Source: UMGS1370 sp046957575 (lineage in GTDB: Bacteria; Bacillota; Clostridia; Lachnospirales; Lachnospiraceae). Taken from it: a DNA stretch of 26,487 nt. The stretch covers positions 1-26,487 of the forward strand of contig JBKUOG010000036.1 in assembly GCA_046957575.1 (NCBI GenBank), read 5' to 3'. Shown here one piece after another: positions 11,819 to 19,782 of this stretch. Position numbers and translations under genes: made by a program. How positions within the stretch are numbered: position 1 is the stretch's first letter; every line of letters begins with the position of its first letter. The notes beneath the pieces were generated by a model. The model saw only the letters and a list, made by a program, of their open reading frames with translations, ran no database searches and had not been told where the DNA came from.

Positions 11819-12250
11819 TTAAATGCATTCTTCTTCGTCCTCTAGCTGTTTATAGTATTCCTTCTCAAACCGTTCCCGAACCTGCTCAAACTCATCAGCA
11901 TCATAGTCAACAATCATTTGTTGCATATATTCATCAAAAGATACTTTGTGCTTCTGCTCATACTCCTCATGGAACTCCCGATAGACAGGTTCCATCTTCG
12001 CAATCATCTCTCTGGCTGTCATTAAATCGCCCATGCTCGTTGCAATATCCTCATTGTAGCGGTTCCATTCATTTTCTGATAGGATAACCACTTTCTTCCC
12101 TCTACGCCATTTTGAAATGACTTTAGGCATATAGGGATAGTCCTCCGTACAGAGGTCAAAGAGCATACGCCGCATAGCTAAGACCTTTTGATATACAAGT
12201 TCCTGCAATTCCCTATCTTCTATCGTTATATCTGTTTTTCCTTTAATCAA
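11819..12250 (-). CDS. Mobilization-associated small protein, function unknown (143 aa)
   Basis: It lies directly after the relaxase gene; the frame is open upstream to 12271, overlapping the relaxase stop. The TTG at 12250 is chosen because GGAGG sits 7 bases before it; the other TTG at 12271 has a ribosome site only 3 bases away. The protein is very acidic toward its end (EFEQVRERFEKEYYKQLEDE) and helical, with a basic Lys-Trp-Arg-Arg-Gly-Lys-Lys patch in the middle. It is probably an accessory of relaxase action or of the element; I do not recognise the family. Confidence 0.7.
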   Translation of the reverse strand: MIKGKTDITIEDRELQELVYQKVLAMRRMLFDLCTEDYPYMPKVISKWRRGKKVVILSENEWNRYNEDIATSMGDLMTAREMIAKMEPVYREFHEEYEQKHKVSFDEYMQQMIVDYDADEFEQVRERFEKEYYKQLEDEEECI

Positions 12251-12267
12251 TTCAATCCCTCCTGGTT

Positions 12268-13044
12268 TCAACGGCTCCTTGTCCGTTCCTTATGATGTAA
12301 ATATTGTTTTGGTTCACTGTTCTCGCCCAGTGCGATTTTCATAGCCTGCGATACCCCAGAAATTAAAGAAGGTTTTTGTTTAATCGCATGAGCAAGTTCT
12401 GATATAGATTGCTGTTTTATCTGTTTCAATGAAGAAATCTCTGATACCCGGCGTTCCAGTTCTTTTTGACTGTCTTGAAGTTTTAATTCAATTATGCTCC
12501 TGTTTCCTCCGGCGGTGGCTCCGTTCAATATGCCAATATCGCAATGAAAGACCTGCTCCATGTATTGAGACATATCTTTATGAATGATTTGCAGTTCATG
12601 TCTTGTCAAAACCTCTTTTGCGGATACCTTTTCAATCCCTTTCCTTTTGTCAATCGCAACAGGGATAAAACAAAAATGCAGGTGCGGCTGTCCGGCTTCG
12701 TCTTTATGAACCCATGCAGACACCACATTCTTTTCTCCATAACGCTCAGCCATGAAGTTATAAGCAGATTGAAAAAACTGCTGTTCCTGTTTTTCTGTAA
12801 AATTTTGTTTTGGGAGTGTGATAATCCAGTCGCAGAGTGTTTTTACATCTGCCCTGTTCTGGCACTTAACTTGTGAGAGCCGCTTCTTATAATAGGAAAG
12901 GTCAGATTGTTCCCGCTTACATAAGTTATAATTAAGTTTCGTTTTGTAGGCACAAATATCCGGATTGCTGATGTTGCTGGCTGTCCGGTTGTAATGCTGG
13001 AGCAGATGGCCAACTGCTGATTTTGTATATTTTTCAACATGCAT
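12268..13044 (-). CDS. MobV-family relaxase (Mob/Pre, 258 aa)
   Basis: The N-terminus MHVEKYTKSAVGHLLQHYNR and the following Asn-x-x-Leu-Asn-Tyr-Asn-Leu are typical of Mob/Pre proteins. The metal-binding motif is His113-x-Asp115-Glu116 ... Pro-His121-Leu-His123-Phe. A coiled region (about 185-225) follows. At 258 aa it is about half the length of MobM of pMV158, so it keeps the relaxase domain and little of the C-terminal part. The ATG at 13044 follows GAGGTGAT. It should nick the hairpin oriT just upstream at 13093-13118 and allow mobilization by a helper conjugation system. Confidence 0.92.
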   Translation of the reverse strand: MHVEKYTKSAVGHLLQHYNRTASNISNPDICAYKTKLNYNLCKREQSDLSYYKKRLSQVKCQNRADVKTLCDWIITLPKQNFTEKQEQQFFQSAYNFMAERYGEKNVVSAWVHKDEAGQPHLHFCFIPVAIDKRKGIEKVSAKEVLTRHELQIIHKDMSQYMEQVFHCDIGILNGATAGGNRSIIELKLQDSQKELERRVSEISSLKQIKQQSISELAHAIKQKPSLISGVSQAMKIALGENSEPKQYLHHKERTRSR

Positions 13045-13092
13045 AATATCACCTCAATCATAGTATGAAAGAAGCTGTTTCCATTTTAGCTG

Positions 13093-13118
13093 AAATGGTA
13101 TAGCCAGTTATACCATTT
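13093..13118 (+). promoter_or_regulatory. Putative oriT hairpin of MobV type
   Basis: A perfect 10-bp inverted repeat AAATGGTATA / TATACCATTT surrounds GCCAGT. The core TATAG-CCA-GTTATAC matches pMV158 oriT (TATAG-TGT-GTTATAC, from memory) at 12 of 15 positions. It lies 49 bp upstream of the relaxase start. The rest of 13119-13313 has only a weak GGAACAG/CTGTTCC hairpin at 13186-13205. Confidence 0.72.
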
Positions 13119-13313
13119 TGCAAATGGTTCCACTGGCTCTCATACGCCGAGGGCTTCAAGCAGCCACAGCATACCTGAAAGTAAACAAGGCGGAACAGAT
13201 AAAACTGTTCCACCCTGCCGCTATTGTGTCGCTTCGTTTATGCCAAGGGTAAAATGAACGGCAAAGCCGCCCTTGACAACACTGCACTTTTTTAACTTTT
13301 TTCCGAAATTAGG

Positions 13314-13341
13314 TTTCCACTCAAAAAAATTCTATTATAAT
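13314..13341 (+). promoter_or_regulatory. Likely promoter of the element integrase
   Basis: TTTCCA at 13314-13319, a 16-bp spacer and a perfect TATAAT at 13336-13341. The leader to the start at 13503 is about 155 bases and holds no supported gene. Confidence 0.45.
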
Positions 13342-13502
13342 CTATAGTAGACAACTAAAATAAATATAGCAACTAATACATATTGGAAAGGCAAAGAAAA
13401 AAGGAACATATTAAATAACCGAAATATTTAGAACGTTCAGCTTTTATAGTTGCCATTCGATTTCCATAATTTCTTAAAGGTAATTCAAGAGAGGAAAACG
13501 AA

Positions 13503-14777
13503 ATGGTAAAAGATAAAAATAAATTATTTACTGATGAAGAACTGAAAAATTTATTGATTAGTGGTATAATCAATTTTGATGAAGTGCTGGAAATAAAAAA
13601 TATGAATAGAAAATTCCGGCAAGCAAAAGCAATGCACCCTTATCCAGTCCATCATACTGAAACAAGCGGCTGGTTTACAACCGTAGATGATTCCGCTTGT
13701 AAGAGCGGCAAGAAAAAAATCCGCCGAAGTTCAGAATCCGGATTATGGGAAGCATTAGCTGAATGGTACATTGAAAACCGACATTACGCCCAAACCACCA
13801 GTATCAGCCAGTTATACGAAGAATGGATTAACTGGAAAGAAACTCCAAAAAATGCGGATAATATCGCAAGAATCCGATACGAGTGGAAAACCTACTACTT
13901 GGAAGAACCACTCAGCAAGGACATCATTTCCAAACCGATTGTAAAACTCACATCTCTGGAATTAAGAAAATGGGCTGAAAGTCTTTTGAAAAAGCACAAA
14001 TGCGATAAGAAAAAGTATGCCCGCATTTTTCTGATTGTCAATCAGGTTCTGGAATATGCCGCCGATGAAGATGTAAATCTTATCCCCGAAAATATCTGGA
14101 CAAAAGCAAAAAAGAAAATCAATAAAGATTTGATTTATCCAGAAATCATTCCGGAAGATAGCACACAGGTTTTTACCGATGAAGAACGTCAGGCTATTTG
14201 GAAGATGGTCTATGAAGATTTGGAAGCTTATAAGCATAAGCCCACTTCCGCTGGCCTGCAAATTCTGTTTCTCTTTGAAACAGGTCTCCGGATTGGCGAA
14301 TGCTGTGGCCTGAAATGGAGCGATATTCAAAACGGAAGATTATATATCCGCCGTCAGGCAAACAACGAAAGGGTAAAGGAATGGACAAAAAGCAATACCA
14401 GCGCACGCGATATTCCGCTTACTCGCAGAGCATTAAAAATTCTTGAAGATGTCAAGAATTACAATGTGGAACATGGATTTTCCAGAGAATGGATTTTTCA
14501 GGGCGATAATCCTAAATACGACTACCGTCTAAGCTATAATGCAGCTGACAGAAAACTGCGAAAGCTTTGCGTCCGGCTTGACAGTATAGTAAAAAGCCCA
14601 CACAAATGCCGTAAAACCTGTATTTCTACCTTGCTTGACAATCCAAACGTAAATAACAAAACAGTCCAGCGTTTTGCCGGACACAAGGACTTTGCAACAA
14701 CGCAAAGGTATTATAACTTCGACCGAAGCGACAAGCAGGAACAGGCCGAAGCAATCGACTCAGCTTTAGCAATTTAG
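13503..14777 (+). CDS. int: Tyrosine integrase of the mobilizable element (424 aa)
   Basis: It has an N-terminal region with a Phe-Thr-Asp-Glu-Glu-Leu start, a core-binding domain (about 95-190) and a catalytic domain from about 225. Catalytic residues: Arg263 (TGLRIGE), His367 and Arg370 (PHKCRKT), His394 (FAGHKD), Tyr403 or 404 (QRYYNF). The ATG at 13503 follows GAGAGG. It ends 113 bp before the right attachment repeat in the tRNA-Gly 3' end, so it is the enzyme that integrated this element. No separate excisionase gene is evident; the small RHH-like protein or a host factor could help, which is speculation. Confidence 0.93.
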   Translation: MVKDKNKLFTDEELKNLLISGIINFDEVLEIKNMNRKFRQAKAMHPYPVHHTETSGWFTTVDDSACKSGKKKIRRSSESGLWEALAEWYIENRHYAQTTSISQLYEEWINWKETPKNADNIARIRYEWKTYYLEEPLSKDIISKPIVKLTSLELRKWAESLLKKHKCDKKKYARIFLIVNQVLEYAADEDVNLIPENIWTKAKKKINKDLIYPEIIPEDSTQVFTDEERQAIWKMVYEDLEAYKHKPTSAGLQILFLFETGLRIGECCGLKWSDIQNGRLYIRRQANNERVKEWTKSNTSARDIPLTRRALKILEDVKNYNVEHGFSREWIFQGDNPKYDYRLSYNAADRKLRKLCVRLDSIVKSPHKCRKTCISTLLDNPNVNNKTVQRFAGHKDFATTQRYYNFDRSDKQEQAEAIDSALAI

Positions 14778-14843
14778 TAAAATCGCACAAAAAGCACTCA
14801 CCTACCACCAGCGTACCGAGCGTACCACACAAAAAACAAGAGT

Positions 14844-14879
14844 AAAAAAACGGAAACCCTTATTTTACAAGGGTTTCCA
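14844..14879 (-). terminator. Element-borne terminator now serving the tRNA-Gly transcript
   Basis: GGAAACCCTT and AAGGGTTTCC form a 10-bp stem, followed on the minus strand by G and seven T. It lies inside the element just inside the right repeat and replaces the displaced host terminator at 8902-8928. It may also stop the rightward integrase transcript. Confidence 0.8.
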
Positions 14880-14889
14880 CTTTAAACAA

Positions 14890-14912
14890 AAGAGCGGGTG
14901 ATGGGAATCGAA
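14890..14912. repeat. attR, 23-bp direct repeat within tRNA-Gly
   Basis: Identical to 8929-8951. Here it continues into the T arm and anticodon arm of a proper tRNA-Gly, so integration preserved the gene. Confidence 0.93.
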
Positions 14913-14946
14913 CCCACGTATCCAGCTTGGAAGGCTGGTGTTCTAC
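14893..14946 (-). tRNA. tRNA-Gly (anticodon UCC), 5' end lost in a gap; integration site
   Basis: The anticodon loop is CTTCCAA (anticodon TCC), the T arm contains GGGTTCGATTCCC, and the 3' acceptor is CACCCGC followed by T. The D arm is cut by the N run at 14947-14956. CCA is not encoded. Confidence 0.92.
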
Positions 14947-14956
14947 NNNNNNNNNN
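14947..14956. other. Run of 10 N between tRNA-Gly and tRNA-Pro
   Basis: It removes the 5' part of tRNA-Gly and the 3' part of tRNA-Pro. As at 8111-8120, more bases are missing than the N count allows, so the length is a placeholder. Confidence 0.95.
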
Positions 14957-15006
14957 GACCTCCTGGTCCCAAACCAGGCGCTCTAGCCAAGCTGAGCCAC
15001 ACCCCG
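14957..15006 (-). tRNA. tRNA-Pro (anticodon UGG), 3' end lost in a gap
   Basis: The 5' acceptor CGGGGTG is at 15006. The D arm and the anticodon loop TTTGGGA (anticodon TGG) are complete; the T arm and 3' end fall in the N run. It is transcribed with tRNA-Gly from the promoter at 15058-15086. Confidence 0.92.
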
Positions 15007-15057
15007 TTATACTGGGTACTCACCACTTTTCTATCGCTTTCCCTCAACGCAAGAGTA

Positions 15058-15086
15058 ATTATATACCATGTGTTTTCAAATGTCAA
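15058..15086 (-). promoter_or_regulatory. Consensus promoter of the tRNA-Pro/tRNA-Gly transcript
   Basis: On the minus strand TTGACA (15086-15081), a 17-bp spacer and TATAAT (15063-15058), both perfect. Confidence 0.85.
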
Positions 15087-15140
15087 CTATTTTTTTGAAT
15101 TTTTTAAAAAATATATTAAAATCTATTTTAACGGGTCCAT

Positions 15141-15181
15141 AAAAGGTTTCCGCCTTCTCTCCCGAAAAGCAGAAACCTTTT
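15141..15181 (-). terminator. Terminator at the end of the phosphoesterase-rdgB-peptidase operon
   Basis: AAAAGGTTTC-GC pairs with GC-GAAACCTTTT across a 15-base loop. It lies 28 bp after the stop at 15209. Confidence 0.7.
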
Positions 15182-15208
15182 CATACACTCTTTTAACCTT
15201 ACTCTGTT

Positions 15209-15706
15209 TTACCAATCCGTTTCCATATAGAACTGTTCAAAACGGGCCTCTCCTCTTTCGTCCAGTTCCATTATCATATAGGACGGCTTTCTGCCTTCCT
15301 GTCTGGGGTAGGAAAGACTGCCCGGATTTAAGACCACAACATCATCTCTTATTTCACAGCAGGGACGGTGGGTATGACCGAACATGACAATGTCCAGTTT
15401 GCGCTCTGCAGCCTCATTGGCAATCATCTCAACCCCCAGAGACACATTGTAATAGTGCCCATGAGTCAGAAGCGCCCTGTATTTCCCGATTCGGATTTCC
15501 CGCTCTCTGTCCAGCGCAGAAAAAAAGTCATTATTTCCCCGTACCATCTGAATGTCGCATTCCGGATTTAACCATTCCGGAATAAACTGCTCGCTGCCCT
15601 CTGCATCGCCCAGATGAATAAACATATCCAGGGGCTTTACCTGTTCAATTACTTTTTTTAGATTGTCATCTTTACGGTGCGTATCACTGACAATTAAAAT
15701 TTTCAT
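15209..15706 (-). CDS. YfcE/MJ0936-type metallophosphoesterase (165 aa)
   Basis: It carries the calcineurin-like metal motifs of the small YfcE-type clade: Asp-Thr-His near the N-terminus (SDTHRK), LGDAEG, GNND, Gly-His-Tyr (THGHYYN) and GHTH. These enzymes hydrolyse phosphodiesters with Mn or similar metals; the physiological substrate is unknown. The start at 15706 (MKILIVSDTH) is 7 bases from GGAG; an ATG two codons earlier overlaps the rdgB stop. It is the last gene of an overlapping leftward run rdgB-phosphoesterase. Confidence 0.88.
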   Translation of the reverse strand: MKILIVSDTHRKDDNLKKVIEQVKPLDMFIHLGDAEGSEQFIPEWLNPECDIQMVRGNNDFFSALDREREIRIGKYRALLTHGHYYNVSLGVEMIANEAAERKLDIVMFGHTHRPCCEIRDDVVVLNPGSLSYPRQEGRKPSYMIMELDERGEARFEQFYMETDW

Positions 15707-15708
15707 TC

Positions 15709-16314
15709 TCATTCTCCTCTGTACCTCTTAAAAAGTTCTTCCTTCATAGCCCGCAGGGCTTTTCCCCTGTGGCTGATTTGATTTTTCTGCTCCAGCGTCA
15801 ATTCTGCGCTGGTAACTCCAAGTTCCGGGATGTAAAGAATGGGATCATATCCAAACCCTTCCGTTCCTACCGGTTTTTCTGCAATACATCCTTCCATAGT
15901 CCCTTCTGTGTGAATCACTGCTCCGTCCGGCAGCACCGCTGCGATATCGCAGACAAATCTGGCTGAACGCTTCTTTCCGGAAACACCCTTTAGCCGGTCA
16001 ATAATCGCCTGATTCTTAATGGTATAGGAAGTGTCCTCGCCCAGATATCTGGCCGAATACACTCCCGGCTCCCCTCCCAGATAGTCCACTGCCAGTCCGG
16101 AATCGTCTGCCAGCACAATGCCGCCAGTCTGTTCCCAGACGGTTCTTGCTTTTATCTCTGCATTCTTTGCAAATGTCTCTCCATCTTCTATAATCTCTGC
16201 CTGGATTCCTGCTTCTTTCATGGACAAAATCTCCATGCCCAAATCTGCCAGGATCATCCTGACTTCCCGCATTTTCCCTTCATTTCCAGTTGCAAACACG
16301 ATGGTTTCTTTCAT
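15709..16314 (-). CDS. rdgB: XTP/dITP pyrophosphatase, RdgB/HAM1 family (201 aa)
   Basis: It has the N-terminal FATGNEGKMREV motif (family SxTxNxxK), GETFAKNAEIKA with the metal-binding Glu, LADDSGLAVDYLGGEPGVYS, and the C-terminal GFGYDPI and SHRGKAL motifs. Length is normal. It hydrolyses XTP, dITP and ITP to monophosphates and so keeps deaminated purines out of DNA and RNA. The ATG at 16314 follows AAGGAGA and overlaps the stop of the upstream peptidase gene by ATGA, so translation is coupled. Confidence 0.96.
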   Translation of the reverse strand: MKETIVFATGNEGKMREVRMILADLGMEILSMKEAGIQAEIIEDGETFAKNAEIKARTVWEQTGGIVLADDSGLAVDYLGGEPGVYSARYLGEDTSYTIKNQAIIDRLKGVSGKKRSARFVCDIAAVLPDGAVIHTEGTMEGCIAEKPVGTEGFGYDPILYIPELGVTSAELTLEQKNQISHRGKALRAMKEELFKRYRGE

Positions 16315-17570
16315 GGTATTCTCCTTGTATACGCTTTTAAGCAGATATTACATTCCATAGCCGTTTCTGTCCGCTCAAAGTGGATACCGTCATAGCTTAA
16401 ATATCCCTCTCCATCTGTAATATCCACTGTGCCTTTTTTCTCATCCGCCTGGTATTCAATGGCTACTGGCTGGATACTTCCTTTTGTGGTAATTTTTAAA
16501 ACCAGTCCAAACCGTTCCCCTGCCTCAATCTTTATCGGAGTTTCAAAGTCAATGGTATAATATCCCATTTCCTGCAGTGTTCCTTTTGCTAACAATGTCC
16601 GATCCGAAAACCCTTCATCCGGACTTAAAACTCCATAAATCTCATATTCCGTCTCAGGTCCTGTAGCATAAAAGCCTGCTGCACACAGCCATTCGTTTTC
16701 CCAGGCTTCATATACATTGGCTCCATAAGCCGTTTCTTCTCCATACCCGGCCTGGCCGCACCAGCCCCACAGATCGGTCTGATAAATCCTATCATAGTTA
16801 TCCGGATTATCAATTCTGGAATAGACCAGATTGGTCTTTCCTATGTTGGCATCATAATAGGAAACATAAAAATATCCGTCTTCCCCGAACTCTTCTCCCC
16901 AACTGCCGGCGCACAAAAAGGCGCCGTCTCCTGGCGGAGTGATGGTAAAGTTCTCCTTTGGATACTGATCGTCCCATCCCACAATGACTGTATCGTGGTT
17001 AGGCTCTGCCTGGCCGTCATAGTAATACGCCGCCTTATCTTTTTGATAATATTGGGATTCACTGTCTGAATTTTCTAACGAGGTATAGAGGGCGCTCTGG
17101 ACACCGCCCGTCCCATATACCGCTCTTTTAATTGCTTCTCTATCGTTTTCAGGCAGTATCCGCACTTCCTGAACATGCTTTACCGGCATGAGATTGTCCG
17201 GCGAAATGCCGTCATTGTACGGATCTGCTTCTTCTGTTACTGGTCCCTGCCAGGAAAGCAGGTAAGCCAGAGACATCAGGTAATCCCCTCCTGCATTTTG
17301 TCCCATGTGGAAACTGTTTTTAAGAGACATGTGATCCTCTGAAAAATCCCAGCTTTCCTGAGGCAAAAGAGCAGATTCTGCAGCTCCCAGAGAAGCAAAG
17401 GCCCAGCAGGTCCCTAAATTCTGCTGATCTTCTATCCCTGGCGCTCTTCCTGCTTTCCTGTAGTCATAAGCAGCAGGCAGACTGGCATCACTTTGACAGC
17501 CAAAAAGTCCTGCCGCTGCTGCCAGACATATCGCCATTGTCTTCGCCAGCCTGGCTCTATTCACCGGCAT
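16311..17570 (-). CDS. Papain-like (C1) cysteine peptidase lipoprotein with lectin-like C-terminus (419 aa)
   Basis: A signal sequence ends in the lipobox Leu-Phe-Gly-Cys25, so it is likely a membrane-anchored lipoprotein. The C1 catalytic parts are Gln49, Cys55 (GTCWAFAS) and His192 (NHDTVIVGW). The usual Asn-Ser-Trp-Gly is Gly-Ser-Trp-Gly at 222-225, so the orienting Asn is missing. Residues from about 255 form a beta-rich domain like the lectin-like domain found after C1 domains in Clostridia. It overlaps the methyltransferase gene upstream by 14 bp and rdgB downstream by 4 bp. Substrate unknown; reduced activity is possible. Confidence 0.88.
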   Translation of the reverse strand: MPVNRARLAKTMAICLAAAAGLFGCQSDASLPAAYDYRKAGRAPGIEDQQNLGTCWAFASLGAAESALLPQESWDFSEDHMSLKNSFHMGQNAGGDYLMSLAYLLSWQGPVTEEADPYNDGISPDNLMPVKHVQEVRILPENDREAIKRAVYGTGGVQSALYTSLENSDSESQYYQKDKAAYYYDGQAEPNHDTVIVGWDDQYPKENFTITPPGDGAFLCAGSWGEEFGEDGYFYVSYYDANIGKTNLVYSRIDNPDNYDRIYQTDLWGWCGQAGYGEETAYGANVYEAWENEWLCAAGFYATGPETEYEIYGVLSPDEGFSDRTLLAKGTLQEMGYYTIDFETPIKIEAGERFGLVLKITTKGSIQPVAIEYQADEKKGTVDITDGEGYLSYDGIHFERTETAMECNICLKAYTRRIP

Positions 17571-18741
17571 TGTCTCCCTTCTTTGTCAGAGCACCATTTT
17601 CCCGTCTGGGCGGCTTCGGCCCCATAAACTGATAAAAGTAGGTCTTCATCATGCCGTTATAAATCTTCCTGTTTTTATCCGCCTTGCGCCCTATGGCTTT
17701 TTCTGCATCTGTATAGGCAGTAATCAGATACATGGACCAGGAATCCAGCGCTGCATACCTTTCTCCGATCTCCCGATACAGAGCAGGCAGATTTTCTTTT
17801 TCTTCGATTCTCTCTCCGTAAGGAGGGTTAGAAATAATAAATCCATATTTTTTCGGGTGGCTCAGCGCGCTTACGGGGCGCTGCTGGAAATGAATCAGGT
17901 GATCCACTCCTGCAGCCTGGGCATTGGCTCTGGCCGCTTTTACAACATCTCCGTCAATATCATACCCCTGAATATCTGTCTGGACAGAGCGATCGACTAA
18001 ATCCTGAGCCTCGTCCATGGCCTCATACCAGAATTTCCGGGAAATCAGTCCCTTCCAGTCTTCTGCCAGAAACGACCGTTCCATACCAGGGGCAATGTTG
18101 GCCGCCATCATCGCTGCCTCAATGGGAAAGGTTCCGCTGCCGCAGAACGGATCTACCAAAATCCGTTCCTTATTCCAGGGAGTCAGATACAAAAGGGCAG
18201 CCGCCAGGGTTTCCGTAATGGGCGCTTTGCTGGTAAGAGTCCGGTATCCCCTTTTGTGAAGAGAGTCTCCGCTGGTATCAATGCCAATGGTTACTACATC
18301 TTTAAACAAAAAAACTCTCAGCGGAAAACTGGCTCCCGTCTCTGGAAACCAGGAAACGCCATAATGGGATTTCATCCGCTCTACCATGGCCTTTTTCATA
18401 ATCGACTGAATATCAGAGGGGCTAAACAGCTTGCTTTTAATAGAGGAAGCTTTGGCTACCCAGAATTTTCCATCCTGGGGCAGGTACTCTTCCCATGGAA
18501 CCGCCCTAGTTCCCTGAAATAGCTCTTCAAAGGTAGTGGCTGTAAAACTTCCCACTTTCAAAAGCACCCGCTCTGCAGTGCGCAAAAATACATTGGCCCG
18601 GCAGATGGCCTCTTCATCGCCGATAAAGGTGACTCTGCCGTCTTCTACTTTGGAAATTTCATAGCCCAAATCATAAATTTCTTTTTTTAAAACCGCCTCC
18701 AGGCCAAAATGGCAGGGCGCAATCAATTCCATTGTTTTCAA
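17557..18741 (-). CDS. RlmL/YpsC-type THUMP-domain RNA N2-guanine methyltransferase (394 aa)
   Basis: The N-terminal THUMP domain is roughly residues 1-165 (ELIAPCHFGLEAVLKKEI at the start). The Rossmann methyltransferase domain has DPFCGSGT at 197-204 and the target-base motif NPPY at 305-308. The match is to the single-domain class related to E. coli RlmL (23S rRNA G2445), without the RlmK half. The start is taken as TTG 18741, 7 bases after GAGAGGA; an ATG lies three codons on. The end overlaps the peptidase gene by 14 bp. rRNA is the likely substrate; the exact base is not shown. Confidence 0.92.
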   Translation of the reverse strand: MKTMELIAPCHFGLEAVLKKEIYDLGYEISKVEDGRVTFIGDEEAICRANVFLRTAERVLLKVGSFTATTFEELFQGTRAVPWEEYLPQDGKFWVAKASSIKSKLFSPSDIQSIMKKAMVERMKSHYGVSWFPETGASFPLRVFLFKDVVTIGIDTSGDSLHKRGYRTLTSKAPITETLAAALLYLTPWNKERILVDPFCGSGTFPIEAAMMAANIAPGMERSFLAEDWKGLISRKFWYEAMDEAQDLVDRSVQTDIQGYDIDGDVVKAARANAQAAGVDHLIHFQQRPVSALSHPKKYGFIISNPPYGERIEEKENLPALYREIGERYAALDSWSMYLITAYTDAEKAIGRKADKNRKIYNGMMKTYFYQFMGPKPPRRENGALTKKGDNAGE

Positions 18742-18774
18742 ATTCGTATCCTCTCTCAAACAGGTTCCTAAAAA

Positions 18775-19317
18775 CTACAGCCGGATTTGTTTTACGATTT
18801 CTCCTTCCAGAGAATAAATAGTAAACACCTGATCCTCTAAAATCCCATAGGTGTTGGGATTACCGCCTTTTGGAATCGAGACAGAGCCAGGATTCAGCAC
18901 CGTAATGTCCCCGGCTTTTTCTGCCTTCAGCAAGTGGGTGTGCCCATGGATTAAAATGTCGCCCGGCATCATGGGAGGAAGATTGTCCTGGTTATATACA
19001 TGACCATGGGTCGCATAAAACGTTTTTCCGTTCAGTTCCAGAAGGGCATAGTCGGCCAGTACAGGAAATTCCAGCACCATCTGATCGACTTCTGTATCAC
19101 AGTTGCCCCTCACTGCATATATCTGATTTTTGTACTCATTGAGCATGGCAATGACCTGCTTGGGAGCATATTCCTTTGGCAGGTCATTGCGGGGACCATG
19201 ATATAAAATATCGCCCAGAAGCACCAGACGCCCGGCGCCGGATTTTTGATATATTTCTAAAAGTTTTCCGCAATAGTAAGCAGAACCATGAATATCGGAA
19301 GCAAACAGTACCTTCAT
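18775..19317 (-). CDS. yfcE: YfcE-type phosphodiesterase (180 aa)
   Basis: It contains ASDIHGS at the N-terminus, LLGDILYHGPRND, GNCD, THGHVYN and GHTH, the full YfcE signature including the long GPRN loop. Length matches E. coli YfcE (184 aa). YfcE hydrolyses artificial phosphodiesters in vitro; its true substrate is unknown. It is a second, better match to YfcE than the gene at 15209-15706, and the two share an almost identical start context (AGAGGAAATGAGAATG). It lies 33 bp before the methyltransferase gene and is probably co-transcribed. Confidence 0.93.
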   Translation of the reverse strand: MKVLFASDIHGSAYYCGKLLEIYQKSGAGRLVLLGDILYHGPRNDLPKEYAPKQVIAMLNEYKNQIYAVRGNCDTEVDQMVLEFPVLADYALLELNGKTFYATHGHVYNQDNLPPMMPGDILIHGHTHLLKAEKAGDITVLNPGSVSIPKGGNPNTYGILEDQVFTIYSLEGEIVKQIRL

Positions 19318-19393
19318 TCTCATTTCCTCTATACTTTCTTTTATTTAGCGTACTTTATAGCTGTTACTATTTTATAGCCAAGGACTTGTCTTG

Positions 19394-19705
19394 TCAATTG
19401 CGAATCATATGACGGCCTCTGTAGTGGGCGATACCGCTCATTACCGATGATGCAAAGATTCCCTGCTCTGCCGCCATCCGCGCTGCCTGAAGACTCGTTC
19501 CGCCTCTGGCGCAGTAAAAAATCAGCGGCGGCGCCGGCTGCAGTTCTAAAAGTCTCTCCTTCAGTTGGCTGTATGGAAGGTTAACTGCCCCTTTAATATG
19601 GAATTTCTGGTAATCGGCAGGCGCACGAAGATCGATTAACTGCATGGCCATATTCCGGTCCAGCCTGTATTCCAGCTCTCTTAGTGAAATCATGCCAATT
19701 TCCAT
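19394..19705 (-). CDS. Single-domain rhodanese (103 aa)
   Basis: One rhodanese-fold domain with the active-site loop Cys-Ala-Arg-Gly-Gly-Thr-Ser (FYCARGGTS), so the persulfide cysteine is present, and the N-terminal Leu-Ile-Asp-Leu-Arg motif of the family. No signal peptide. The ATG at 19705 follows AAGGAG. Single-domain rhodaneses move sulfane sulfur among acceptors; the partner is unknown. It stands alone between a terminator at 19783-19822 and the yfcE gene. Confidence 0.92.
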   Translation of the reverse strand: MEIGMISLRELEYRLDRNMAMQLIDLRAPADYQKFHIKGAVNLPYSQLKERLLELQPAPPLIFYCARGGTSLQAARMAAEQGIFASSVMSGIAHYRGRHMIRN

Positions 19706-19782
19706 ATTCTCACTCCTTGTCTTTTTCGTATATAACCAGTATATTCAAAAGAGTCTCTAATTGTCCCAGTCCCATTACAGGC

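Larger units (their letters stand above)
8929..14912. mobile_element. Integrative mobilizable element with CRESS-type Rep, MobV relaxase and tyrosine integrase (about 6 kb)
   Basis: It is bounded by exact 23-bp direct repeats (8929-8951 and 14890-14912) that copy the 3' end of tRNA-Gly(UCC). Contents from the left: rep, a small RHH-like gene, an iteron/stem-loop origin, a secreted protein gene, a small gene plus mobV with a hairpin oriT, and an integrase ending 113 bp from the right repeat. No type IV secretion or coupling gene is present, so it should depend on a helper for transfer. All boundaries and modules are visible; activity is inferred. Confidence 0.92.

Noticed and set aside
13186..13205. 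GGAACAG/CTGTTCC hairpin
   Set aside because: It is short, with no T run on either strand; not enough to call a terminator or operator.
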